Of a DNA stretch of 64,000 nt, positions 7,337 to 17,237 are shown piece by piece; the first letter of the stretch is position 1; each line of letters opens with the position of its first letter. A model generated the notes under the pieces. That model saw only the letters and a list, made by a program, of their open reading frames with translations. It searched no databases and was not told where the DNA came from. Position numbers and translations under genes: made by a program. Source of the DNA: Lutispora thermophila DSM 19022. GTDB lineage: Bacteria; Bacillota; Clostridia; Lutisporales; Lutisporaceae. The stretch spans positions 1 to 64,000 of the forward strand of contig NZ_FQZS01000013.1 of NCBI RefSeq assembly GCF_900142105.1, given 5' to 3'.

Positions 7337-9340
7337 ATGAGACTAAGTATATCTCAAAGAATATCATTACTAATATGCTGTTTAATTCTTGCAGTATCAA
7401 TAGGTTTGGGTTCTATAGGCATAAAGCTCAGCTCAAGTTCCATACTTAATCAAACCAAAGATGCACTGTCCATATCTGCTAATGATGGAGTTGAGATTAT
7501 TGAAGGAATTATTGGAAAGGATGTAGCTGTTCTATCAGAGTTAGCCAGACATGAAAGTATAAAGACTATGGATTGGCATATGCAGCATCAATACTTAATC
7601 TCTAATATTTCAAGACTAGGTTTTTTGGATATGGGAGTAGTAACTTATGATGGAACAGCCTATTATGCATCAAAAGATGCCACTGCATATCTTGGGGATG
7701 AGGATTACATAAAAAAAGCTTTACAAGGGCAAAGTAATGTTTCAGATGTGTTTATTAGCAGTGATACAAATGAAGCTGTATATATAATTGCAGCTCCCAT
7801 TGAAAGGGATAATATAGTTGTGGGTGTATTGATTGCAGTGAAAGATGGTATCACATTGAGCAATGTAATAGATAATATGGGTTTTGGCAACAATGGCTAT
7901 GCATTCATATTGGGCTCCGATGGCACTGTGTATGCTCACAAAGATCGGAGTTATGTGAAAAATCAGAGAAACATATTTAAGGATATTGAAACAAATGGAG
8001 ACTTCAAAAATATTGGGTTGGAAATGCAAAAATTAGGAATGGGAAATAGAGGTATTATAAACTATGATTTATTAGGCAGCAAAAGGATTATGGGCATTGA
8101 ACCAATACCTAGCACTGGTTGGGTATTAGCTATAGGAGCTCATGAAAGCGATGCTCTTTCAGGTTTAAATAGATTAAGAAGAGTTTTGATAATTGGAACT
8201 ATGGTATTTATAACAATAGGCCTCATAGTTTCAGCTTTATTAGGGAGTTATATATCAAAGCCTATTATTGAGTACTCAAAAATCATTGAGGGATTATCTA
8301 ATTATGATTTAAGATTTGATGAAAAGAGCAGAGCTTTAAAGTATGCAAAACGAAAGGATGAAATAGGGCATATAGGCAACTCACTGATTAATATGAATGG
8401 AAATTTGAAAAGCCTTGTTAAGCAAATATCCGAGATATCTGAGCAAGTAGCCTTGTCTTCCGATGGACTGACTGCTACAAGCCAGCAATCTTCTAATGCT
8501 TCTGAAGAAATCGTTAGAGCAATAGAAGATATATCACAGGGAGCCAATGAGCAGGCAATTGATACAGAAAAGACTGCTGCAATTATTGAGGAACTCGGGA
8601 ACTTGATTGATAGAAATAAGAGGGATGTTGACAATTTGATTTCAGCGATTGAAGCCATAAAATGTCTCAAAGAAGAAGGTTTGCAGGTTGTAAAAGATCT
8701 TGTAGAAAAGACCCAATCTTCTGGAGAAGCTGTTAAAAATGTTAATAGTGTCATTTTAAGTACCAATGAAAAAGCAAAAAAAATACAATCTGCAAGCCAG
8801 ATGATAAAAAACATAGCGGATCAGACTAACCTTCTAGCTCTTAATGCTGCAATAGAGGCAGCAAGGGCTGGAAAAGCAGGAAAAGGATTTGCTGTAGTTG
8901 CCCAGGAAATAAGGAAACTGGCAGAAGGATCCAATAAATTCACTGGAGAGATTGAGGAAATCATCCGAGAGCTTACAGCAGAAACCGGTATGGCAATTGA
9001 TGTAATGGAAGATGCAAGGAAAGTAATAGAACTACAGGCCGAAAGCGTTGAAGTGACCAACGAAAAATATGCAGGCATTGCCATTTCCATAGAAGATATG
9101 AAAAAGTATGTTGGAGAAATAAATAAATCTGAACAGCTTATGGAGGCTAAAAAGAATGATGTAATACAAATAATGCAGAACTTATCGGCAATAGCACAGG
9201 AAAATGCAGCAGCCACAGAGGAAGTATATGCATCAGTAGAAGAGCAAACTGCTGCCATAGCTGAAATTGCAGATGCCAGTGAAGCTCTGGCTAGGATGTC
9301 AGATGAAATGCGACAAAGCATAATCAAGTTTAAGTATTAG
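7337..9340 (+). CDS. Methyl-accepting chemotaxis protein (dCache-type sensor)
   Basis: A 667-residue chemoreceptor. An N-terminal helix (~10-30) is followed by a ~250-residue extracytoplasmic Cache-like domain, a second helix (~281-305, '[20 protein letters not shown]'), a HAMP linker and the cytoplasmic signalling domain, whose hairpin tip reads '[20 protein letters not shown]' (~495). It would sense a small ligand outside the cell and control CheA. No che or flagellar genes are near, so it acts in trans on a pathway elsewhere. GGAGGGG precedes ATG 7337, and it has its own promoter and terminator. Confidence 0.95.
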   Translation: MRLSISQRISLLICCLILAVSIGLGSIGIKLSSSSILNQTKDALSISANDGVEIIEGIIGKDVAVLSELARHESIKTMDWHMQHQYLISNISRLGFLDMGVVTYDGTAYYASKDATAYLGDEDYIKKALQGQSNVSDVFISSDTNEAVYIIAAPIERDNIVVGVLIAVKDGITLSNVIDNMGFGNNGYAFILGSDGTVYAHKDRSYVKNQRNIFKDIETNGDFKNIGLEMQKLGMGNRGIINYDLLGSKRIMGIEPIPSTGWVLAIGAHESDALSGLNRLRRVLIIGTMVFITIGLIVSALLGSYISKPIIEYSKIIEGLSNYDLRFDEKSRALKYAKRKDEIGHIGNSLINMNGNLKSLVKQISEISEQVALSSDGLTATSQQSSNASEEIVRAIEDISQGANEQAIDTEKTAAIIEELGNLIDRNKRDVDNLISAIEAIKCLKEEGLQVVKDLVEKTQSSGEAVKNVNSVILSTNEKAKKIQSASQMIKNIADQTNLLALNAAIEAARAGKAGKGFAVVAQEIRKLAEGSNKFTGEIEEIIRELTAETGMAIDVMEDARKVIELQAESVEVTNEKYAGIAISIEDMKKYVGEINKSEQLMEAKKNDVIQIMQNLSAIAQENAAATEEVYASVEEQTAAIAEIADASEALARMSDEMRQSIIKFKY

Positions 9341-9346
9341 AATTTT

Positions 9347-9377
9347 GAATCAGATTCTTAGGAATCTGATTCTTTTT
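9347..9377 (+). terminator. Intrinsic terminator of the chemoreceptor gene
   Basis: GAATCAGATTC (9347-9357) and GAATCTGATTC (9362-9372) form a perfect 11-bp stem with a TTAG loop and a T tail. Confidence 0.92.
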
Positions 9378-9475
9378 GGTAAGCATACACTCCAAACTTT
9401 TTTGTTTCGATATAAAGGGTTTTTCAAAAATGTATGGAAATAATAAGATTAAACTAATTTTGGAGGATATGTGGG

Positions 9476-12094
9476 ATGGAAAAGGATGTTATCATTATTA
9501 TAGATGGCAACAGTTTGATGCACAGAGCATTCTACGCTTTACCGCCTTTGACAAACAAGGATGGACTGCATACAAATGTTATATTTGGATTTGTAAATAT
9601 GATAAATAAGCTTATTGAATTATATAAACCAAAGTATATTGCAATTGCATTCGACCGCAAGGAACCCACCTTCAGACATAAGGAATATGCAGAATATAAG
9701 GCTAAAAGGCTGAAAATGTCTGAGGATATGGCAGAACAGATACCTTATTTAAAAAAAGTTATAGATGCTATGAATATAAAAAGATTGGAACTGGAAGGCT
9801 ATGAAGCCGATGATATAATAGGGACCCTATCTAAAATGTCTGATAGAGAGAATATAAAGACATTGATAGTAACGGGTGATAGGGATGCTTTTCAGCTTAT
9901 AACCGATAACGTTCATGTGCTTATGACTAAGAAGGGTATAAGTGAGATGGAGGAGTACGACAGAGATAAGCTTTTGGAGAGGTACTCCATAAGCCCAGAG
10001 CAGGTCATTGACCTTAAAGGGCTTATGGGTGATGCTTCTGATAATATACCGGGCATACCAGGCGTTGGGGAGAAAACGGCTTTAGAATTGCTTAAACAGT
10101 TCGGTACTATTGAGAATATATTGGAAAATACCGATAACATTAAAAAGAATAAGATAAGAGAAAATGTGGAGAACAATAGGGATATGGCGCTGCTATCCAA
10201 GAGGTTGGCCACAATAATTACGGATGCCCCATTAGATGTACATATTAAAGATTGCGAATATGAGGAGCCGGATTATGAGTCATTAGCCCAACTATATGAA
10301 ATGCTGGAATTCAAATCATTTCTGCAAAAAATAAAAGCTGTACATTTAAAAAGTCAAGATAACCAGGTAAATGTAGATGCAGATATAGATGTAAGTGAAA
10401 TAAATGATTCCATGGCATTGAAAGGGCTTATGAGCAAAATATTACAAGAAAAAAAGATAACATTTAAGATATCACAAGATGATAATGGCAGTCCTGATTA
10501 TGTATTTATTGCAGTGCAAAGCCAATATTTCTATATTCCAATAAATGGTGCTGCCATAGATTTCTTAAAGGATGTCATGGAAAATGCAAACATAGAAAAA
10601 GCAGGACATGATATTAAGTCGGATATATTGATTTTAAAGACCATAGGTATTAATATAGAAAGCATAATATTTGACAGTATGATAGCTGCCTATTTGCTTA
10701 ATCCGTCGAAGCCTGATTATAAGCTGAAAAGCATATATAATGAGTTCTTTGGCAACATCATAAATGATTATGAATCAAAAGAAGGAGATAAGGTAAAAAA
10801 CTACGGCAATAGCTTAAAAGCCATAGATGAGTTGATGAAACCCATGATGGATAAAATTAGAGAAATGGGTATGGAGAGTCTTTATAAAGATGTAGAACTT
10901 CCTCTGGCGGAAGTGTTGGCTGACATGGAGCATGAAGGTTTTAAGGTAGACAAAGATAGACTTCGTGAACTTTCTGCCTTATACTCAGAAAGAATTGATA
11001 AACTGACACAGGAAATATATGAGCTTGCAGGAGAGGAATTTAATATCAACTCAACAAAGCAGTTGAGTGTAATACTATTTGAAAAGCTTTCATTACCTCC
11101 TGTGAAGAAGACAAAAACAGGATACTCAACAGATGTGGAGGTGTTAGAAAAACTTTCAGACAAACATCCCATCATAGATAAGATATTGGAATACAGGCAA
11201 TTACTGAAGATAAAGTCCACCTATGTAGATGGTTTTATAAATATAATCAATGAAAAGACTGGAAAGGTACATTCTAAGTTCAATCAGACAGTAACTGCTA
11301 CCGGGAGGCTCAGCAGTACAGAACCAAACCTTCAGAACATTCCGGTTAAAACAGAGAACGGCAGAGAAATCAGGAAGGTATTTGTTCCTAAAAATGAAGA
11401 CTATGTTTTAGTTGATGCCGATTATTCACAAATAGAATTAAGAGTTCTGGCTCATATTTCAGGAGATGAAAGCCTTATTCAATCTTTCATATACAATGAG
11501 GATATACATACCAGAACTGCCTCTGAAGTTTTTGGAGTTGATAAAGAATTGGTGAGTCCTTTGATGAGGAGCAGGGCAAAGGCAGTTAATTTTGGTATTG
11601 TATATGGCATAAGCGACTTTGGGCTTGCCAGGGACCTTAAAATACCGAAAAAGGAAGCGAAATTGTATATCGACAACTATTTTGCCAGATATCCCATGGT
11701 AAAAAAATATATGGATGATATTGTTAAGGAAGGCAAAGAAAAAGGATATGTAACAACAATACTAAACAGAATAAGATACATACCTGAACTTTCATCCGCT
11801 AATGCGGTGCAGAGAAGCTTTGGAGAAAGAATAGCGATGAACACTCCTATACAAGGTAGTGCTGCAGATATTATAAAAATCGCAATGGTGAGAGTATATA
11901 AAGAACTCAAAAACAGAAAGATGAAATCCAAGCTTATATTGCAGGTGCATGACGAGTTGATTGTGGAAGCACACAAAGATGAAGTTGAAGAAGTGAAAAA
12001 AATCGTTAAGGAAAAAATGGAAACGGCTTTTGATTTGAAAGTACCGCTTATTGTTGACATAAATGTAGGCATGAGTTGGTATGAGACAAAATAA
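9476..12094 (+). CDS. polA: DNA polymerase I
   Basis: An 872-residue family A polymerase for Okazaki-fragment processing and repair. The N-terminal 5'-3' exonuclease (residues 1-~290) shows 'DGNSLMHRAF', 'GYEADDIIGTLS', 'TGDRDAFQL' and the H3TH 'GDASDNIPGIPGVGEKTA'. The 3'-5' exonuclease-like domain (~300-460) lacks the metal-binding D-x-E: the strand where it should sit reads 'ITFKISQDDNG', so proofreading is probably lost, as in Bacillus. The polymerase domain has motif A 'DADYSQIELRVLAH' (~647), motif B 'RSRAKAVNFGIVYGIS' and motif C 'QVHDELIVEA' (~821). GGAGG lies upstream of ATG 9476. It is first in a run with coaE and a lytic transglycosylase. Confidence 0.98.
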   Translation: MEKDVIIIIDGNSLMHRAFYALPPLTNKDGLHTNVIFGFVNMINKLIELYKPKYIAIAFDRKEPTFRHKEYAEYKAKRLKMSEDMAEQIPYLKKVIDAMNIKRLELEGYEADDIIGTLSKMSDRENIKTLIVTGDRDAFQLITDNVHVLMTKKGISEMEEYDRDKLLERYSISPEQVIDLKGLMGDASDNIPGIPGVGEKTALELLKQFGTIENILENTDNIKKNKIRENVENNRDMALLSKRLATIITDAPLDVHIKDCEYEEPDYESLAQLYEMLEFKSFLQKIKAVHLKSQDNQVNVDADIDVSEINDSMALKGLMSKILQEKKITFKISQDDNGSPDYVFIAVQSQYFYIPINGAAIDFLKDVMENANIEKAGHDIKSDILILKTIGINIESIIFDSMIAAYLLNPSKPDYKLKSIYNEFFGNIINDYESKEGDKVKNYGNSLKAIDELMKPMMDKIREMGMESLYKDVELPLAEVLADMEHEGFKVDKDRLRELSALYSERIDKLTQEIYELAGEEFNINSTKQLSVILFEKLSLPPVKKTKTGYSTDVEVLEKLSDKHPIIDKILEYRQLLKIKSTYVDGFINIINEKTGKVHSKFNQTVTATGRLSSTEPNLQNIPVKTENGREIRKVFVPKNEDYVLVDADYSQIELRVLAHISGDESLIQSFIYNEDIHTRTASEVFGVDKELVSPLMRSRAKAVNFGIVYGISDFGLARDLKIPKKEAKLYIDNYFARYPMVKKYMDDIVKEGKEKGYVTTILNRIRYIPELSSANAVQRSFGERIAMNTPIQGSAADIIKIAMVRVYKELKNRKMKSKLILQVHDELIVEAHKDEVEEVKKIVKEKMETAFDLKVPLIVDINVGMSWYETK

Positions 12095-12120
12095 TACAAC
12101 GTATTTTGGAGGAGGTTAGC

Positions 12121-12735
12121 GTGGTTATTGGATTGACAGGAGGCATAGCCAGTGGGAAAAGCACAGTGTCTTCATTGTTGAAAAAACTAGGGGCTTATAT
12201 AATAGATGTAGATGAAATAGGTAGAGATGTTGTGGAGAAAGGAGAAAAAGCATATAATGAAATAGTTGATTATTTTGGAAAAGATATATTGCTGCCTGAT
12301 GGGCAAATAAACAGAAAAGCTTTAGGGCATATTGTTTTTTCCGACAGAGATAAGTTAAATAAGTTGAATTCTATTACGCATCCACATATAATTGATAGAG
12401 TAAAGGATATTATATCAGAATGCAAGTCAAAGGGCATAGAGATTATGGTTGTAGATGCGGCTATACTTATTGAAATGGGTTTGCATTCAATATGTGATAT
12501 TGTATGGCTGGTAAAAGTTGATAAAAATATCCAACTTCATAGGCTTATGGAAAGAGATCATTATTCCTATGAAGAGGCTAATAACAGGATAATGGCTCAA
12601 TACAGCGATGAAAAAAAAGCACAATTTGCAGATGTAATAATAGATAATAAGGGAACTTTTGAAGAATTAGAAGAAGAAGTGAAGAAGCAATGGACTAAAA
12701 TAGTTAGTGAATGTCAAAAGGGGAGAAATTGTTGA
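12121..12735 (+). CDS. coaE: Dephospho-CoA kinase
   Basis: Phosphorylates dephospho-CoA to coenzyme A, the last step of CoA synthesis. I place the start at GTG 12121, giving 'MVIGLTGGIASGKST', because GGAGGAGG at 12108-12115 is its ribosome site; an upstream TTG at 12106 sits inside that site. P-loop GGIASGKST at residues 7-15, the 'DVDEIGRDVVEKG' acceptor region, 'SITHPHI' and the lid 'RDHYSYEEANNRI' are all present. It is 26 bp after polA, the usual polA-coaE order in Firmicutes. Its stop overlaps the next start. Confidence 0.95.
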   Translation: MVIGLTGGIASGKSTVSSLLKKLGAYIIDVDEIGRDVVEKGEKAYNEIVDYFGKDILLPDGQINRKALGHIVFSDRDKLNKLNSITHPHIIDRVKDIISECKSKGIEIMVVDAAILIEMGLHSICDIVWLVKVDKNIQLHRLMERDHYSYEEANNRIMAQYSDEKKAQFADVIIDNKGTFEELEEEVKKQWTKIVSECQKGRNC

Positions 12736-13304
12736 TCATTAGAAGAAGAGGAAGATTTTTAATTGTAGTAACAGTTATAATTATTATGATATACATATTA
12801 AGCGGAGTGATCCCCAAACTGATAAGAACCCTTTATCCCATGAAGTATGAAGATACTATAAGCAAATATGCCGTTGAATATGGACTGGATATATATTTAA
12901 TTGCTGCTATAATCAAAGTTGAAAGTAATTTCGATACTTTAGCCAGATCTAATAAAGGAGCATTAGGCTTGATGCAGATAAAAGCATCCACAGGTAAGTG
13001 GATAGGAGAGAAGCTTGGAATAAATGATTTTGAAGAAGAGATGCTATACCAACCGGAAATGAATATAAAAATGGGATGCTGGTATTTGAATTACCTCTTA
13101 AAATACTATGATGGTAATATCCAATTGGCTTTAGCTGCTTATAATGGAGGGTTAGGGAATGTAAATAAATGGTTAAAGGATGAAAGATGCAGCGAAGACG
13201 GAGTTTCGCTGAAATATATTCCCTTTGAAGAAACCAGTACCTATATTAAAAAGATTAGTAAAGCCTATAATATATATAAGAGAATATATAGCATATCTAA
13301 TTAA
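12732..13304 (+). CDS. Membrane-anchored lytic transglycosylase (SLT domain)
   Basis: Cleaves peptidoglycan glycan strands. I favour TTG 12732, which overlaps the coaE stop as TTGA and has AAGGGGAG at 12718-12725; an in-frame ATG at 12711 is possible. After a basic N terminus comes one transmembrane helix ('FLIVVTVIIIMIYILSGV'), then a Slt-type domain with the catalytic Glu in 'AAIIKVESNFD', 'GALGLMQI', 'NIKMGCWYL' and 'ALAAYNGGLGNV'. About 190 residues. The close coupling to polA-coaE recurs in many Clostridia. Confidence 0.92.
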   Translation: MIIRRRGRFLIVVTVIIIMIYILSGVIPKLIRTLYPMKYEDTISKYAVEYGLDIYLIAAIIKVESNFDTLARSNKGALGLMQIKASTGKWIGEKLGINDFEEEMLYQPEMNIKMGCWYLNYLLKYYDGNIQLALAAYNGGLGNVNKWLKDERCSEDGVSLKYIPFEETSTYIKKISKAYNIYKRIYSISN

Positions 13305-13326
13305 CGAATGAAAGGAATGAATTTGA

Positions 13327-14361
13327 TTGGCTGAAATAAGAAGTTTAGCAGATGTCAAAAAAATTAAATTGGATGCCAACAGGCAGCTTTATTCTGCCAA
13401 TGAGCAAGAAATACTGGATGGATATACTACAGACATATATTTTGTTAGAACCATCGATATATTAGATTCTATGGGAATAGCAGATAAAATAGTGACTGCA
13501 GAAATATTTGCAAGAAAACCGGGCGTTTTTGCAGGCATTCAAGAGGCTTTCAATGTTCTGAAAAATAAAGACTTAGAGATTTGGGCACTTCAAGAAGGAG
13601 AAAGTTTCAATGCTAAGGAAACTGTAATGAGAATTATTGGACCCTATAGAGAGTTTGCTATTTATGAAACTATATTATTAGGTATTCTTGCCAGCTCCTG
13701 TGGTTGGGCAACAGCAGCCAGGGAATGCAAGGAAGCATGTCAAGGTAAACCATTTATTGTGTTCGGATCAAGGCATGTTCATCCTTCAGTGGCTCCTGTA
13801 ATGGAAAGAGCTGCTGTCATTGGGGGTGCCAGCGGTGCAAGCAATGTATTGGCAGCTAAGCTGTTAGGCATTGAAGCTTCAGGAACTTTACCTCATGCAT
13901 CATTCTTGATAGCCGGAGATACATTGCCTGTTGCAATTGCTTATGATAAGACTATGCCGGTAGAACATAAGAGAACAGTGCTTATTGACACATTTAAGGA
14001 TGAGCCGGAAGAAGCAATTAGAGTAGCAAGGGCCCTTGGAAAGAATCTTTATGCCATCAGGTTGGATACACCCAGCGAAAGAGGTGGAGTGACCCCTGAA
14101 TTGGTGAGAGAAGTGAGAGCAAGACTTGACCTTGAAGGATTTAACTATGTAAAAATATTTGTATCTGGTGGACTTTATCCTGAGAAAATTAGAGCATTAA
14201 GCGAAGCTGGTGCAGATGCTTTTGGAATAGGCAGTTACATATCAGGAGCTTCCGCCATTGACATGACAATGGATATCAAAGAAGTTGAAGGGAAGCCTGT
14301 TGCAAAAAGAGGTAGAATTCCAGGAAGGGTGGAGAATGAAAAGTTGATTAGGTTTAAATAG
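13327..14361 (+). CDS. pncB: Nicotinate phosphoribosyltransferase
   Basis: Converts nicotinate and PRPP to nicotinate mononucleotide in NAD salvage. The TTG start has AAAGGA 11 nt upstream. The protein is 344 residues, of the short NAPRTase class. It contains 'VFGSRHVHPSVAP' and 'GGASGASNVLAAKLLGI' in the phosphoribosyl-binding core, 'DTPSERGGVTPELVREVR' and the C-terminal PRPP-loop-like 'FVSGGLYPEKIRAL' with 'DAFGIGSYIS'. The related quinolinate enzyme is shorter and lacks this layout. It is 22 bp after the transglycosylase, so possibly co-transcribed. Confidence 0.88.
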   Translation: MAEIRSLADVKKIKLDANRQLYSANEQEILDGYTTDIYFVRTIDILDSMGIADKIVTAEIFARKPGVFAGIQEAFNVLKNKDLEIWALQEGESFNAKETVMRIIGPYREFAIYETILLGILASSCGWATAARECKEACQGKPFIVFGSRHVHPSVAPVMERAAVIGGASGASNVLAAKLLGIEASGTLPHASFLIAGDTLPVAIAYDKTMPVEHKRTVLIDTFKDEPEEAIRVARALGKNLYAIRLDTPSERGGVTPELVREVRARLDLEGFNYVKIFVSGGLYPEKIRALSEAGADAFGIGSYISGASAIDMTMDIKEVEGKPVAKRGRIPGRVENEKLIRFK

Positions 14362-14381
14362 CATACTGAGGAGAAGTATTT

Positions 14382-15962
14382 ATGAAACATAAAATCATAC
14401 CGTTAGCTTTATTGATAATTATTGCTATACTTGCAGTATCATGTTCTGAACCTGAGATGCAAATAGATACTGATATAGTAATAGAAGATGAAAAGCCTAC
14501 ACAAGGGGGAGTAATTAACATAGGCTGCATAGAACCTAAGAGTCTTAATCCGCTACTAGTAAACAGCAAAAGCTATACGGATGTTTCCAAGCTTCTGTTT
14601 AATGGACTTGTGGAGTATGATGAGACGTTGAAACCTGTGCTTGTGCTTGCAGATAGCATAAATATGAATGATGCAGGAGATAAAGTTATTATAAAACTTA
14701 AACATAACATACGGTGGAGCGATGGAGAGTATCTGACTTCGGATGATGTAGTTTATACACTTGATACTATAAAAAGGGCAGGGGTTTCAATTTATAAATC
14801 CAAGCTTGAGAACATTACTTCCTATAAAGCTTTAGATGACTATACGATTGAAATGAAATTTGGAGGGTTTCCATATAATTCTTTGGATGCACTTACATTT
14901 CCTATAGTTGCAAGGCATAGTACAGGCTCTATGCCTGTTGGAACAGGGCCATATAAAGTCGTTGAGTACAATAGGCTTAAATATATGGAACTAGAGCCAA
15001 ATGAGTATAATATCCAATCCTCGATGCCCTATATATCAAAAATACGAGTAAATTTTATTAAAGACATAGATTCATTCGACTCTGCATTTGAGACTGGGCA
15101 AATTGACATGATAAATACTTCTTCTTATGATTGGGAAAAATATAAAGAATCTAGAGATGTCAATACTTATGAATATGTATCAACAGATTATGAGTTTATA
15201 TCGTTGAACTTCAATAATCCGATATTGTCGGATAAAAATGTAAGAAGAGCTCTAATGTATGGTATAAACAGAACATCCATAACCGAAAAGCATTTATTGG
15301 GAAATGCAGTAGTAACTGATACTCCAATAAGACATGGTTCATGGTTATACAGTGAAGACGAAGATAAATATATGTATAATAAGGCTGAAGCTCAGTATTC
15401 TATAAACAATGCAGGATTTGCCCTTAATGAAGATACCAAAATATTTGAAAGAGAAGTTGAAGGGAAAAAGCAACAGCTTAGATTGAGGCTTATTACAAAT
15501 TCAGAAAATGATTACAGGGTCAAAGCAGCAGAAGATATTAAGAATAATCTTGAAGATATTGGTTTTGTAATTGATGTGGAAATTATGAACTTTGAAAATC
15601 TTATGGGAAGAATAAACAAAAAGGACTATGACATGGCTTTGGTAGGAATAAATTTCTCGCCGGAAATAGACTTGTATAATTTCTTCCATAGTTCTCAAAT
15701 CAGCAGGGGGATGAACTACGGGGGCTATGTAAATCCAAGGATGGATTTATTGCTGGAGCAGTCGAAAAAAACTTTGAGTACTGAAAATAAATATGTAAAT
15801 TATCAGGAGATTCAAAGGATAATTAAAGATGATCTGCCAATTATCAGTCTTTTTTATAAAAAGTATGCTTTAGTAATGAGAAACAAAGTAAGGGGAGAAA
15901 TAATTGCAGATAGTGAGAATCTGTTCAGAACTATCAATCATTGGTATATCCCTAAATCATAA
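14382..15962 (+). CDS. ABC transporter substrate-binding lipoprotein (oligopeptide/nickel family)
   Basis: A 526-residue family 5 solute-binding protein. The N terminus 'MKHKIIPLALLIIIAILAVS' ends in the lipobox LAVSC, so it is anchored to the outer face of the membrane. 'KSLNPLLVNSKSYTDVSKLL', 'WSDGEYLTSDDVVYTLDT' and 'DKNVRRALMYGINR' are typical of DppA/OppA-type proteins. No permease or ATPase gene is adjacent, so its partners are elsewhere and the ligand (peptide or other) is unknown. AGGAG lies before the ATG. Confidence 0.92.
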   Translation: MKHKIIPLALLIIIAILAVSCSEPEMQIDTDIVIEDEKPTQGGVINIGCIEPKSLNPLLVNSKSYTDVSKLLFNGLVEYDETLKPVLVLADSINMNDAGDKVIIKLKHNIRWSDGEYLTSDDVVYTLDTIKRAGVSIYKSKLENITSYKALDDYTIEMKFGGFPYNSLDALTFPIVARHSTGSMPVGTGPYKVVEYNRLKYMELEPNEYNIQSSMPYISKIRVNFIKDIDSFDSAFETGQIDMINTSSYDWEKYKESRDVNTYEYVSTDYEFISLNFNNPILSDKNVRRALMYGINRTSITEKHLLGNAVVTDTPIRHGSWLYSEDEDKYMYNKAEAQYSINNAGFALNEDTKIFEREVEGKKQQLRLRLITNSENDYRVKAAEDIKNNLEDIGFVIDVEIMNFENLMGRINKKDYDMALVGINFSPEIDLYNFFHSSQISRGMNYGGYVNPRMDLLLEQSKKTLSTENKYVNYQEIQRIIKDDLPIISLFYKKYALVMRNKVRGEIIADSENLFRTINHWYIPKS

Positions 15963-15983
15963 AGTAATTTCAATAAAATGTTA

Positions 15984-16012
15984 TTGACATAGTTCCATGT
16001 AGATTATATAAT
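15984..16012 (+). promoter_or_regulatory. Consensus promoter of tRNA-Leu(GAG)
   Basis: TTGACA at 15984-15989, 17 bp, TATAAT at 16007-16012, 28 bp before the tRNA. Confidence 0.9.
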
Positions 16013-16040
16013 AATCCATGTAGTTGTTGATAATTGAATT

Positions 16041-16124
16041 GCGAGAGTGGCGGAACTGGCAGACGCGCACGTTTGAGGGGCGTGTGGTTACACCGTACGG
16101 GTTCAAGTCCCGTCTCTCGCACCA
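16041..16124 (+). tRNA. tRNA-Leu (anticodon GAG)
   Basis: GCGAGAG acceptor, class II D-arm 'TGGCGGAACTGGCAGACGC', anticodon stem CACGT with loop TTGAGGG (anticodon GAG), a long variable arm, T-arm 'ACGGGTTCAAGTCCCGT', CTCTCGC and an encoded ACCA. It reads CUC/CUU. Confidence 0.96.
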
Positions 16125-16132
16125 TAAAAGCT

Positions 16133-16255
16133 CATATTGATCTGGGATATTCGCCAATCTTCTGTTTTGAACCTACAGCACAAGAACGGGAGTTTTATAT
16201 ACAATGTGGATATGTACTTTATTGTGAGACCCTTAGATGGCATTTAAGGCGATAG
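16133..16255 (+). pseudogene. Possible C-terminal remnant of a GNAT acetyltransferase
   Basis: Directly after the tRNA a 41-codon open stretch reads '...IFCFEPTAQEREFYIQCGYVLY...' and ends at TAG 16253-16255. 'REFYIQCGYV' resembles the last helix-strand unit of GNAT enzymes ('FYEKCGF'). No start codon or N-terminal half is present, since the frame runs into the tRNA. It may be debris left by an element that used the tRNA 3' end. Confidence 0.3.
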
Positions 16256-16521
16256 AAACATTGTTGCGGACACCCACCTATCGGAGAGATAGGTGTCAAA
16301 ATTGAAGTAGCGGTATTTTGGATTATCTAGTGAAATGCAGAGACACTTTTGTGTCTCTTTTTGATTTTTGAGATAATTGCTTTATACATAACACAGCTAA
16401 AGGAGAAATATTATCTAAGTATGATATAATGGTGATGTATTTATATTTGTGTAGGAGGAATATAAATCCACATTTACTGAAGATATGAAGCAATGATATA
16501 TGTATTTTCTGAGGTGTAATT
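16256..16521. other. Intergenic region with hairpin
   Basis: CACCTATC (16275-16282) and GATAGGTG (16288-16295) form an 8-bp hairpin without a T tail. A terminator follows at 16339-16362. No ORF is credible here. Confidence 0.4.
16339..16362 (+). terminator. Intrinsic terminator downstream of tRNA-Leu(GAG)
   Basis: AGAGACAC (16339-16346), TTTT loop, GTGTCTCT (16351-16358), then T residues. Confidence 0.85.
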
Positions 16522-17040
16522 ATGATGAAGAGTTTGAAATTAATTATAGATTTTATAGCACTGGCAATGTTATATGCGTTTGTCTTTTTTAACAAATGGA
16601 GGGCAAGAGGTAAAGACAAGTTGTTTGCTAACACGCTTATGTATATCTACATATCATTAGTTCTATATGTGACTTTAATGCCGATAATTGCATCTCTACC
16701 ATTTATTTTTAATCATCCATATAAACCTATGAATATGATACCTTTTGATGATTATTTCGCAGGTAGAGGGGATTCTGTTCGTCAGATTGTACTTAATGTA
16801 ATTATGATGATGCCCTTTGGATTTTTATTGCCTATTGTAAAAAAGCAGAATATGATATATTGCTTATGTTGTACTTTTTTGTTTAGCTTGAGTATTGAAT
16901 TGATCCAACCGCTGATTAATGGTTTTCGTTCAGCAGATATAACAGATTTAATTACAAATACCATGGGTGGACTTTTGGGTTATTTATTATATTTGGTATT
17001 GAAACCGCTAGTAGACAAAGTGATGATTCACCTAAAGTAG
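16522..17040 (+). CDS. VanZ-like membrane protein
   Basis: 172 residues with about five hydrophobic segments. The signatures are 'YVTLMPI', 'MNMIPFDDYFAG', 'NVIMMMPFGFLLPI' and 'SIELIQPLI...RSADITDLITNTMGGLLGY', which define the VanZ family. VanZ gives low teicoplanin resistance in enterococci, but most clostridial members have no known role. GAGGTG precedes ATG 16522; ATG 16525 is an alternative. It is monocistronic, with a terminator after it. Confidence 0.88.
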   Translation: MMKSLKLIIDFIALAMLYAFVFFNKWRARGKDKLFANTLMYIYISLVLYVTLMPIIASLPFIFNHPYKPMNMIPFDDYFAGRGDSVRQIVLNVIMMMPFGFLLPIVKKQNMIYCLCCTFLFSLSIELIQPLINGFRSADITDLITNTMGGLLGYLLYLVLKPLVDKVMIHLK

Positions 17041-17125
17041 AATTATGTAATATACTGTTAACAATGAGTTATAGGTTAACTAATTGCATCATCCATATAG
17101 CTATCATGTTTATAATTTTGATGTG

Positions 17126-17160
17126 AATCCTTTATTATATTTCATAATAAAGGATTTTTA
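17126..17160 (+). terminator. Intrinsic terminator after the VanZ-like gene
   Basis: AATCCTTTATTAT (17126-17138) pairs perfectly with ATAATAAAGGATT (17144-17156), followed by TTTTA. Confidence 0.88.
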
Positions 17161-17237
17161 TACCTGATGTAGAATATAAATAGTTGAATATAGAATAATA
17201 GCGTTATTATAGGCTACAAAACAGATAAGGTGATATT

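Noticed and set aside
16034-16255. Plus-strand ORF beginning 'MNCESGGTGRRARLRG'
   Set aside because: Its first half translates tRNA-Leu(GAG). Only the part after the tRNA was kept, as a possible remnant.
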